In this document: positions 27,096 through 34,097 of the stretch, in pieces
Layout of the letters: each line of letters begins with the position of its first letter
Position numbering within the stretch: the first letter of the stretch is position 1
Source of the DNA: an uncultured Draconibacterium sp.
GTDB lineage: Bacteria > Bacteroidota > Bacteroidia > Bacteroidales > Prolixibacteraceae
Assembly (NCBI RefSeq): GCF_963676815.1
Contig: NZ_OY781365.1
Span: 3,134,501-3,198,500 of the forward strand
Length of the DNA stretch: 64,000 nucleotides
Direction of reading: 5' to 3'
Notes under the pieces: model-generated
What the model was told of the DNA's origin: nothing
Databases searched by the model: none
Seen by the model: only the letters and a program-made list of their open reading frames with translations
Program-made: the position numbers and the translations under genes

Positions 27096-28379
27096 ATGGC
27101 TTCAAAAACAAATCTTTCAGTTGTTATCGACATGGGAACCTCAAAGCTGGTTGCACTTGCGGGCAGGGCAACCATCGAGGGGAAAATGGAAATTCTGGGT
27201 ACTGCTCAGGTACCATCAAAAGGGATAAAAAGAGGAATGATTTTTAACCTTGCTGATGCAATTGAATCCATCACGGCGGTGTTGGAGCAACTCGATGCCC
27301 AGCTCGAAGACGAAATTAATGTTGTTGATGTGGCGTACGCCGGAAAACGTATGCGAACCATCGACTACAAAGCGTCGCGTTTTACAGGTGAGGGTGGCGT
27401 TGTGTCGAATTTGGATATTGATGAGTTATACAATGAAGCGAAAAGCCTGCAGATTAAAAATGACTATCGCATTTTGAAAGTTATTCCGACATCATTTATA
27501 ATCGACGACGAAATTGAAGAACTGAAACCTGTTGGAGCCACAGGTAAAAAAATTGAAGCCCGTTATAAGTTGGTGATAATGCCCGATCAGGAATACCAAA
27601 TTTTAACACGTGTTTTGGAAAGTGTTGGTGTTGAACTGGGCGAAGTTTTCCACTCGTCGCTGGCACTGGCAGAGGCCGCGCTTTCAAAACCTGAAAAAGA
27701 GATGGGGGGAGTAGTGCTTGATATTGGTGCCGGCACAACCAATCTGGCTATTTACTACGAAAATGCTTTGGTACATACAGCAGTAATTCCGTTTGCCGGA
27801 GCTGTTATTACCAACGACTTAAAAGTGGGCTGTTCCACATTCCTTGAAAAAGCGGAGCTGTTAAAAGTGCGCTACGGACAGGCTTTGGGCGACCAGATTA
27901 AAACCGAAGATACGGTTACCATTGCCAAAAACAATGGCTGGGAACCTAAAGAAATTACCATCAGAAGTCTGGCTTACATTATTCAGGCACGTTTGGAAGA
28001 GATTGTGGATTGTGTGGTGAAAGAGATCGAAAGATCCGGTGTTGCCGATCGTTTGGGAACAGGTATTGTTCTCTCCGGCGGTACTTCAAATTTGGGGCAC
28101 ATAATCACGCTTGTGAAATTTCATACCGGTTTGGATGCACGAAGGGCACACCCGGTAATTCTTCCGGCAAATCGCAGAGAAGAAGCAAAGAATCCGGCAT
28201 TTTTAACAGCATTGGGAGCCTTAAAACTTTCGATCAGCCAAAATGTTGGAGAAGAAAGAATATTGCCCGAACCGAAAACACCAAGAAACGGACGCGGTTT
28301 AATGACCAACGTAAAAGGAGCCTTGCAAAGTGCGATTAACTTTTTTGGCGACGACAACGAAGACCTTGAATTCAATTAA
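27096..28379 (+). CDS. ftsA: Cell division protein FtsA
   Basis: 427-residue actin-like ATPase that tethers FtsZ filaments to the inner membrane. Visible: VVIDMGTSKLVALAG (phosphate 1), GGVVLDIGAGTTNLAIY (phosphate 2) and GIVLSGGTSNLGHI (adenosine). The C-terminus (about 405-427, KGALQSAINFFGDDN) could be the amphipathic membrane-targeting helix followed by an acidic tail. It must serve two different FtsZ proteins encoded just downstream, only one of which has a standard FtsA-binding peptide. Confidence 0.95.
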   Translation: MASKTNLSVVIDMGTSKLVALAGRATIEGKMEILGTAQVPSKGIKRGMIFNLADAIESITAVLEQLDAQLEDEINVVDVAYAGKRMRTIDYKASRFTGEGGVVSNLDIDELYNEAKSLQIKNDYRILKVIPTSFIIDDEIEELKPVGATGKKIEARYKLVIMPDQEYQILTRVLESVGVELGEVFHSSLALAEAALSKPEKEMGGVVLDIGAGTTNLAIYYENALVHTAVIPFAGAVITNDLKVGCSTFLEKAELLKVRYGQALGDQIKTEDTVTIAKNNGWEPKEITIRSLAYIIQARLEEIVDCVVKEIERSGVADRLGTGIVLSGGTSNLGHIITLVKFHTGLDARRAHPVILPANRREEAKNPAFLTALGALKLSISQNVGEERILPEPKTPRNGRGLMTNVKGALQSAINFFGDDNEDLEFN

Positions 28380-28390
28380 AACAAAAAGAT

Positions 28391-29746
28391 ATGACCGAAG
28401 AATTAGCAAATTTTCAATTTCCGAAGGCAGCATCATCAATTATTAAGGTAATTGGAGTTGGCGGTGGTGGTTGCAACGCGGTCAATCACATGTTCGAAGA
28501 GGGAATAAAAGGTGTTGATTATATCATCTGTAATACCGATTCGCAAGCCATGGACAATAGTCCTGTGCCAATTAAAATTCAGCTTGGAACTACGCTTACC
28601 GAAGGACGTGGTGCGGGCAATAAACCTGAAAGAGGAGCTGAAGCTGCCCGCGAAAATTACGAAGACCTGAAACAGGTGCTGGGTGACAATACAAAAATGC
28701 TGTTTATTGCGGCAGGAATGGGCGGTGGAACCGGAACGGGAGCTGCTCCTGTAATTGCAAGCCTGGCGCGCGAGTTGGATATTTTAACCATCGCGGTGGT
28801 TACAATTCCGTCGCCGGCCGAAGGAAATAAACGCCGGGCACAAGCACAGGAAGGCATTGACAAAATGGCCGAATTTGTCGACAGTATGTTGGTAATCAGT
28901 AACGACAGGCTGCACCACATTTACGGCGATTTGCCGGCAAGCCAGGCATTTAAAATGGCCGACAATATTGTATCTACAGCCGTTAAAGGAGTCGCCGAAA
29001 TAATTACTGTTCATGGGAATGTAAACATCGACTACACCGATGTGGAAACGGTAATGCAAAAAAGCGAAGTTTTCATAATGGGTACTGGTTATGCCACTGG
29101 CGAAGGCCGTGCCATGGATGCGGTGAATGCCGCACTGGAATCGCCATTGTTGGATAGTAACGATATTTTCGGAACCAAAAATATCTTGCTGAATATTATT
29201 TCAGGAAGTGAAGAAATTAGGATTGGAGAGATTGGTGAAATTATTGAATCGCTGCAGGACAAGGCCGGTCAGGATGCCGATATAATTTGGGGTAACGGCT
29301 ACGACGAACGTCTTGGCGACAAAATTAGTGTTACCATTTTGGCCACCGGATTCGATACCAATCCAAACAAAGAATTGCAACCCGAAAAAGAGGTGCAAAA
29401 ATTTGATCTCGATGATGATTTTGAAGAAACCGCTGAACAACAAGAGCCGAAAAATGAAGCAGGGGAAGCAATAAATTTCGATTTAAACGAAGACGAACCA
29501 TACGAGCCTGAGCCGGAAGAGGAAGAAACGATCATGTTTGTTCCTCCGCAACCAAAACCAAAAGCAAAGCCAAAATCCAAGTCAAAAGGGTTTGGCTGGA
29601 AAACAAAAGAAAAGACCAAAACCAGGGAAAAGGCAGAGAAAAAGAAAGATGAGCCTGTTACGGAATCGAATATTGATAACTGGTTTTATAAAAATTTTGG
29701 AAGCAAAATTTTTAATGATGGAGATGATGATCAACCTCTTGAATAA
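28391..29746 (+). CDS. ftsZ: FtsZ homologue 1 (tubulin-like division GTPase, no recognisable C-terminal peptide)
   Basis: 451 residues. Globular GTPase domain about 15-318 with VIGVGGGGCNAVNHM, GMGGGTGTGAAP (about 107-118) and a T7 loop NIDYTD (about 212-217) keeping both catalytic Asp residues. Where the second FtsZ has IPFRNEG this copy has IPSPAEG. The tail (about 320-451) is an acidic stretch, then a Pro/Lys-rich basic stretch, ending in NIDNWFYKNFGSKIFND and an acidic end; no PAFxRR-type FtsA-binding peptide is present. It lies 11 bases after ftsA and 14 before the second ftsZ. Likely active in polymerisation, with altered partner binding. Confidence 0.93.
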   Translation: MTEELANFQFPKAASSIIKVIGVGGGGCNAVNHMFEEGIKGVDYIICNTDSQAMDNSPVPIKIQLGTTLTEGRGAGNKPERGAEAARENYEDLKQVLGDNTKMLFIAAGMGGGTGTGAAPVIASLARELDILTIAVVTIPSPAEGNKRRAQAQEGIDKMAEFVDSMLVISNDRLHHIYGDLPASQAFKMADNIVSTAVKGVAEIITVHGNVNIDYTDVETVMQKSEVFIMGTGYATGEGRAMDAVNAALESPLLDSNDIFGTKNILLNIISGSEEIRIGEIGEIIESLQDKAGQDADIIWGNGYDERLGDKISVTILATGFDTNPNKELQPEKEVQKFDLDDDFEETAEQQEPKNEAGEAINFDLNEDEPYEPEPEEEETIMFVPPQPKPKAKPKSKSKGFGWKTKEKTKTREKAEKKKDEPVTESNIDNWFYKNFGSKIFNDGDDDQPLE

Positions 29747-29760
29747 CAACAAAAAACAAG

Positions 29761-31158
29761 GTGAAGAAAATGGAAGATATGGCTGATTTTGTAATGGAAA
29801 GAACACCCGGTGCCGAAATAAAGGTAATCGGTGTAGGTGGCGGAGGCGGCAATGCGGTAAACCATATGTTTAAACATGGAATTCGCGATGTGGATTTTGT
29901 CGTTTGCAACACCGATGCGCAGGCCATGGAAGCAAGTGCTGTTCGTACGCGTGTTCAGTTGGGGGCTTCGTTAACCGAAGGCCGTGGTGCCGGCAACAAA
30001 CCCGATGTTGGCAAACAGGCAGCAATCGAAAATATTGAGGATGTAAAAAATACCTTGTCGGAAAATACAAAAATGGTTTTTGTAACTGCCGGAATGGGCG
30101 GAGGAACTGGAACCGGAGCAGCACCTGTTATTGCACAGTGCTGCAAAGAGCAAGGGTATTTAACGGTTGCCATTGTTACCATTCCATTCCGCAACGAAGG
30201 GCGGCGTCGTATAAAACAGGCTTACGAGGGTATTAAGGAACTGGCAGCTTACGTCGATTCGCTGTTGGTGATTAATAATGAAAGAATTCGCGAAATGTAT
30301 GGCGATTTTGGGATATCGGAGGCTTTTGCCAAAGCAGATAATGTGCTGGCTACTGCAGCAAAAGGAATTGCTGAGATTATTACTGTTCCCGGATATATAA
30401 ATGTTGATTTTGCCGATGTGGAAACTGTAATGCGCAAAAGCGGAATGGCGGTTATGGGAACCGGTGTAAGTGAAGAAGAAGACCGGGCAGAGGATGCCGT
30501 GAGAAAAGCATTAAACTCGCCGTTGTTGAACGACAATGAGATTCGCGGAGCACGAAATATTCTGGTAAACATCAACTCGGGGAATAAGGAAGTTACCATG
30601 GATGAAGTTGGCCGAATTACTGATTATGTGCAAAACATGGCCGGTTTTGATGCCGATTTGATTTGGGGGAATGGTAAGGATGAAACTTTGGGCGAAAAGC
30701 TGTCGGTAACCGTTATTGCTACCGGATTTCCCACAAGCATTATTTCTGAACTGTCAGAACAAAGTCAGAAAAAAGTAGTAAGTCATACGCTTGAGAAAGA
30801 AACCGTTTCGGCAGAAAAAAGAGAACACCTGTCAGGTAGAAATTCTGAAGATAAAAGAAGTCAGTCGACCTTTGAATTTGAAATCAGCAACAAAAGCAAA
30901 AACGATGACGATGAGTTTGAATCTTTGTATCCGATAACCTCTCGCGAGCGTAGCAGTGCGGAAAAGGAAATTGACATAAATGATTACGAAAATCTGAGCG
31001 ACGACGATGTGGACGAGTTGGAAAATGTGCCGGCTTTTAAACGGAGAAATATTCGCATCAATGATCCAAAATATAAACGCGACCGGTCGGGATATTCGGT
31101 AGATCGCGATAATAGAATTTCAGACAGAAACAGTTATTTACACGATAACGTTGATTAA
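29761..31158 (+). CDS. ftsZ: FtsZ homologue 2 (tubulin-like division GTPase with canonical C-terminal peptide)
   Basis: 465 residues from GTG 29761; ATG 29770 is an alternative with AAGGTGAAG just upstream. GTPase domain about 18-320 with VIGVGGGGGNAVNHM, GMGGGTGTGAAP (about 109-120) and the standard T7 loop NVDFAD (about 214-219). The linker is charged and Ser-rich. VPAFKRRNIRI (about 423-433) matches the conserved peptide that binds FtsA and other partners, but sits some 32 residues before the end rather than at it. It differs widely from FtsZ homologue 1 outside the core motifs, so the duplication is not recent. Probably the canonical FtsZ. Confidence 0.94.
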   Translation: MKKMEDMADFVMERTPGAEIKVIGVGGGGGNAVNHMFKHGIRDVDFVVCNTDAQAMEASAVRTRVQLGASLTEGRGAGNKPDVGKQAAIENIEDVKNTLSENTKMVFVTAGMGGGTGTGAAPVIAQCCKEQGYLTVAIVTIPFRNEGRRRIKQAYEGIKELAAYVDSLLVINNERIREMYGDFGISEAFAKADNVLATAAKGIAEIITVPGYINVDFADVETVMRKSGMAVMGTGVSEEEDRAEDAVRKALNSPLLNDNEIRGARNILVNINSGNKEVTMDEVGRITDYVQNMAGFDADLIWGNGKDETLGEKLSVTVIATGFPTSIISELSEQSQKKVVSHTLEKETVSAEKREHLSGRNSEDKRSQSTFEFEISNKSKNDDDEFESLYPITSRERSSAEKEIDINDYENLSDDDVDELENVPAFKRRNIRINDPKYKRDRSGYSVDRDNRISDRNSYLHDNVD

Positions 31159-31174
31159 TAAAAATATAAAAGTT

Positions 31175-31624
31175 ATGGCATTTTTAGAGCAAATTAATAA
31201 CGACATAAAAGCGGCAATGAAAGCCCGCGAAAAAGAGAAACTGGAAGCCCTGAGGGGAATTAAAAAAGTTATGCTTGAAGCACAAACTGCAAAAGGGGCA
31301 GGTGGTGAACTATCGGATGCCGATGCAATGAAGATAATCTCGAAACTGGCAAAACAAGGAACTGACTCTGCAAATATTTATAAAGAACAGGGACGCGAAG
31401 ATTTATATGAGCAGGAAATGCAACAGGTAGCAATTTTTGAAAGTTATCTACCCGCAAAAATGTCGGACGAAGATTTAACCGCTGCTGTAAAAGCCGTGAT
31501 TGAGCAAGTTGGTGCAAGCAGCATGAAAGATATGGGGAAAGTGATGGGAATTGCGTCGAAAACATTGGCCGGACAGGCCGACGGGAAAGATATTGCTGAT
31601 AAGGTTAAGGCATTATTAGCCTAG
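31175..31624 (+). CDS. yqeY: GatB/YqeY domain protein
   Basis: 149 residues from the ATG at 31175 (an earlier in-frame start at 31151 overlaps ftsZ and is not needed). All-helical protein related to the tail of GatB: IKAAMKAREKEKLEALRGIKKVMLEAQ, EQGREDLYEQEMQQVAIFESYLPAKMS and MGKVMGIASKTLAGQADGK. The family may bind tRNA, but the role of the free-standing form is not established. Last gene of the dcw transcript, 16 bases after ftsZ and before a terminator; yqeY after ftsZ is a familiar Bacteroidota arrangement. Confidence 0.93.
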   Translation: MAFLEQINNDIKAAMKAREKEKLEALRGIKKVMLEAQTAKGAGGELSDADAMKIISKLAKQGTDSANIYKEQGREDLYEQEMQQVAIFESYLPAKMSDEDLTAAVKAVIEQVGASSMKDMGKVMGIASKTLAGQADGKDIADKVKALLA

Positions 31625-31651
31625 TGGACGGTAGCGTTCAAAAGCAAAAGG

Positions 31652-31686
31652 AAAAGCAGGTTTGTAACAAACATTCCTGCTTTTTT
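31652..31686. terminator. Terminator of the dcw operon (probably bidirectional)
   Basis: Stem AAAAGCAGG (31652-31660) / CCTGCTTTT (31676-31684), with further T after it and an A-rich left arm. It lies between convergent yqeY and the acidic hypothetical gene. Confidence 0.85.
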
Positions 31687-31691
31687 ATGTT

Positions 31692-32018
31692 TTAATCATC
31701 TTCTAATTGATCTGCAACGTGGTCGAGGTCCGAGTACTTGTCTTCATAAGTTTGTTTAACCTCGTCTTTTAAGAATCCGTCATCATCGTAGTCGTCGTCT
31801 TCGTCAACCAAAGCCACGGCTTCGTTTTCTGTCATTCTTAACATATAATACTTATCTTCCGTTTCAAAGGGTAAAACCGTTATTTTTTGCCCGGTTTTAT
31901 CAAAAAAGTGGATGAGATTATCAGCAAAACCGTCCGCATAAATTAGCTTAATTTGCTGTTGCAATTGTTTGTCAAGCTTGCTGTAATCTTTAATTACTTT
32001 TGGTTTATTACTTGCCAT
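31692..32018 (-). CDS. Small acidic protein of unknown function
   Basis: 108 residues. Basic N-terminus (MASNKPKVIKDYSKLDKQL), a compact middle part (IKLIYADGFADNLIHFFDKTGQKITVLPFETEDKYYMLRM) and a very acidic Asp-rich tail (EDDDYDDDGF onward). No signal peptide or membrane segment, so cytoplasmic. The alternating strand pattern and coding quality support a real gene. I do not recognise a characterised family and give no function. It is convergent with the dcw operon. Confidence 0.75.
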   Translation of the reverse strand: MASNKPKVIKDYSKLDKQLQQQIKLIYADGFADNLIHFFDKTGQKITVLPFETEDKYYMLRMTENEAVALVDEDDDYDDDGFLKDEVKQTYEDKYSDLDHVADQLEDD

Positions 32019-32470
32019 TTTTGTCAGTTAATTGAGTGAAAATAATTTTAATAAATCAAAAGATTACTGGTTTTAATCTTCGCTTCTGTTAGAGTTTTCG
32101 TTTATTATTACAGAAACAAATAAATAGGATGCAAACGACATTTGCAATAGGTAAATATTAAATTTTGCATATTTCATAAGTAAACTTTTCGAGTCAAAAA
32201 GTTGAAATACGAACAAGGATTTATTTATCCAGATATTTGTTCGGTACAAGTAGTTTGGTTTTTGCGCACAGGGCTTAAAAATGTTTGGATATGAGCCATT
32301 TGTGGGTAGGCGGATTTTCTGATATGGGCACATTTAAAATACTCATGTAATATGGTAAAATTGAACACCAAGAATAAAGGAATGCCGAAACGAGAAAAAG
32401 CAGGGGATGTTTAGGTTGAACCTCCATCAAAAAGAAAGGAATGATGAAAAGTGATTTGGCAGCAGGATAT
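32019..32470. other. Intergenic stretch without a supported gene
   Basis: About 450 AT-rich bases between the acidic hypothetical and the cyclophilin terminator. An open frame on the minus strand (32073-32333) has low-complexity composition and no family pattern. A short palindrome AGGTTGAACCT occurs near 32412. No RNA gene or clear promoter was recognised. Confidence 0.5.
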
Positions 32471-32503
32471 AAAAAAAGGGAGCCTAAAAAGTAGGTTCCC
32501 TTT
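32471..32503 (-). terminator. Terminator of the cyclophilin gene
   Basis: Stem AAAGGGAGCCTA / TAGGTTCCCTTT (one G.U pair) with a five-base loop. On the minus strand it continues into a run of T (32471-32477). About 20 bases after the stop codon at 32526. Confidence 0.87.
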
Positions 32504-32525
32504 CTACTAATATAATCAATGGCGA

Positions 32526-32963
32526 TTATTCTTCCGAAATAATTATTTTTTCAATTTCATCACCCTGTCTGATGTCGTCAATTACATCAAGTCCTTCAAA
32601 AACTCTTCCAAAGCAGGTATGATGACGATCAAGATGCTGCGTATTTTCGCGGTTGTGGCAAATAAAAAATTGCGAACCTCCAGTGTTTCTTCCCGCGTGA
32701 GCCATCGATAAAACTCCTTTGTCGTGGTATTGGTTGTTTCCGTCCAATTCACAATCTATCGAATAACCTGGTCCGCCGGCACCTGTTCCATCAGGGCACC
32801 CACCTTGTATAACAAAGTTTGGTATTACGCGATGAAATGTAAGTCCATTATAAAAGCCCGATTCTGATAACTTAATAAAGTTAGCAACTGTTCCCGGAGC
32901 ATCTTCTTCGTAAAACTTAACTTTCATTACTCCTTTTGAAGTATGTATTTCAGCTGTTTTCAT
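32526..32963 (-). CDS. Cyclophilin-type peptidyl-prolyl cis-trans isomerase
   Basis: 145 residues, no signal peptide, so cytoplasmic (PpiB-like). It isomerises peptidyl-proline bonds during folding. Active-site segments are present: LTFHRVIPNFVIQGGCPDGTG, GVLSMAHAGRNTGGSQFFICH and HHTCFGRVFEGLDV. The usual Trp/His of the cyclosporin pocket is His in QHLDRHHTCF. Single gene with its own TAnnTTTG promoter and terminator. Confidence 0.95.
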   Translation of the reverse strand: MKTAEIHTSKGVMKVKFYEEDAPGTVANFIKLSESGFYNGLTFHRVIPNFVIQGGCPDGTGAGGPGYSIDCELDGNNQYHDKGVLSMAHAGRNTGGSQFFICHNRENTQHLDRHHTCFGRVFEGLDVIDDIRQGDEIEKIIISEE

Positions 32964-32985
32964 TCGTTAAAATTTTAATTCGGCA

Positions 32986-32993
32986 CAAATGTA
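32986..32993 (-). promoter_or_regulatory. -7 promoter element of the cyclophilin gene
   Basis: TACATTTG on the minus strand, an exact TAnnTTTG match, about 22 bases upstream of the ATG at 32963. Confidence 0.6.
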
Positions 32994-33107
32994 GAAAAAA
33001 AGAACAATTTTCATAATTGTAATTTTGCAATGTGCTGAATGTAATTGAATTAGCAAAAACTGTAAATGTTTCAAGTGTGTGAAGCGATTTTTAACTAGGA
33101 AGTTATT

Positions 33108-33186
33108 AAAAAGAAAGAAGGAGACTCAACAGTCTCCCTCCTAAATGTTAACCCCCAAACACACAATATGGGATGAATCCCAAATG
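33108..33186 (-). ncRNA. Candidate small RNA, about 80 nt, with own promoter and terminator
   Basis: On the minus strand an exact -7 element (33199-33192) is followed, after about 7 bases, by a short unit holding one small hairpin (GGGATTCATCCC, near 33182-33171), a G-rich segment GGGGGTTAAC, the purine stretch AGGAGGGAG, and a terminator hairpin GGAGACT/AGTCTCC (33120-33137) running into TTCTTTCTTTTT (33119-33108). No minus-strand coding gene lies immediately upstream that needs this terminator. It is not a family I recognise. Transcription is inferred from signals only. Confidence 0.5.
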
Positions 33187-33191
33187 CACTT

Positions 33192-33199
33192 CAAATATA
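33192..33199 (-). promoter_or_regulatory. -7 promoter element of the candidate small RNA
   Basis: TATATTTG on the minus strand, exact TAnnTTTG match. A TTTC sequence sits at about the -33 position (near 33219-33226). Confidence 0.5.
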
Positions 33200-33450
33200 C
33201 GCTATTCTTTATAAATTAGAAAGAAATTAGAAATTATTTATTCTTTTATCTAAGAATTTAGATTATTTAATACTTGGTTATCGAAAACACAACTGTTTAA
33301 TTCGATAAGTTGAATGAAGCCGGTTTCACGACGTTTTCACGAAAGTGACACAAATTATGGAATAGGCTGAAAATACAAAACCTAAATTATTTCAATCAGA
33401 ATTTATTATCTTGGTTGCGTTTAAGCCAATATTGATTTCAATTTACGATA

Positions 33451-34086
33451 ATGAAGTACCGACTGTTTATGCTAAGTGTTTTGGGCGTTTTAATGTTTTT
33501 TACTGCCTGTGGTCAGTATCCTGAAACAGAAAATTCCCTCGATAAAAAAGTAAAAAGTTTTTTGGAGAAAAATGCCAGCGAATGGCAGGATATGAATGTC
33601 CCTTTGTCGGATGGCAAGATTCTTTACGATATAATCATCAAAAATGGTTATACATCGGCTGTTGAAATTGGTACATCAACAGGTCATTCGGCCATTTGGA
33701 TTGCGTGGGCTCTGAGTAAAACAGGCGGGAAGCTGACTACCATAGAAATTGACAAAACGCGTTACCTGCAAGCAAAGGCAAACTTCCGAAAAGCCGGGGT
33801 AACAAAATATATTGATGTTAGACTTGCCGACGCACATGAGTTGGTTCCCGCTTTAAATGGAGAATATGATTTTGTGTTTTGCGATGCCGATAAATACTGG
33901 TACAAAAACTATTTTATCGCTATGGACCCAAAATTAAAAAAGGGAGGGTGCTTTACTGCACATAACACTGCTACGCGGGTGAATGGCATTGGCGAGTTTT
34001 TGCGCTATGTTGAAAACCTGGATACCTATGAAACAAGTATCGACGAATCAAGTCGGGCTGGTATATCAAAGAGTTTTAAAAAGTAA
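33451..34086 (+). CDS. Putative lipoprotein with SAM-dependent O-methyltransferase fold
   Basis: 211 residues. The N-terminus is a lipoprotein signal (hydrophobic MLSVLGVLMFF then TAC-Gly-Gln, Cys about 20). The rest is a class I methyltransferase fold of the caffeoyl-CoA/catechol O-methyltransferase type: AVEIGTSTGHSAIWIA (motif I), LTTIEIDKTRYLQAKANF (motif II), FVFCDADKYWYKNYF and GGCFTAHNT. A methyltransferase exported from the cytoplasm is unexpected because its methyl donor is cytoplasmic, so either the signal acts as an anchor, or the enzyme has another ligand. The amino-acid permease starts 11 bases downstream. Confidence 0.83.
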   Translation: MKYRLFMLSVLGVLMFFTACGQYPETENSLDKKVKSFLEKNASEWQDMNVPLSDGKILYDIIIKNGYTSAVEIGTSTGHSAIWIAWALSKTGGKLTTIEIDKTRYLQAKANFRKAGVTKYIDVRLADAHELVPALNGEYDFVFCDADKYWYKNYFIAMDPKLKKGGCFTAHNTATRVNGIGEFLRYVENLDTYETSIDESSRAGISKSFKK

Positions 34087-34097
34087 AATAAAGCATA

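Noticed and set aside
32073..32333. 86-residue open frame on the minus strand in the gap before the cyclophilin gene
   Set aside because: Low-complexity, Asn/Tyr/Phe-rich translation of AT-rich DNA with no family pattern or start signals.
33145..33219. 24-codon plus-strand open frame beginning MLTPKHTIWD
   Set aside because: It lies antisense to the candidate small RNA, whose promoter and terminator are clearer; the frame is short enough to be chance.
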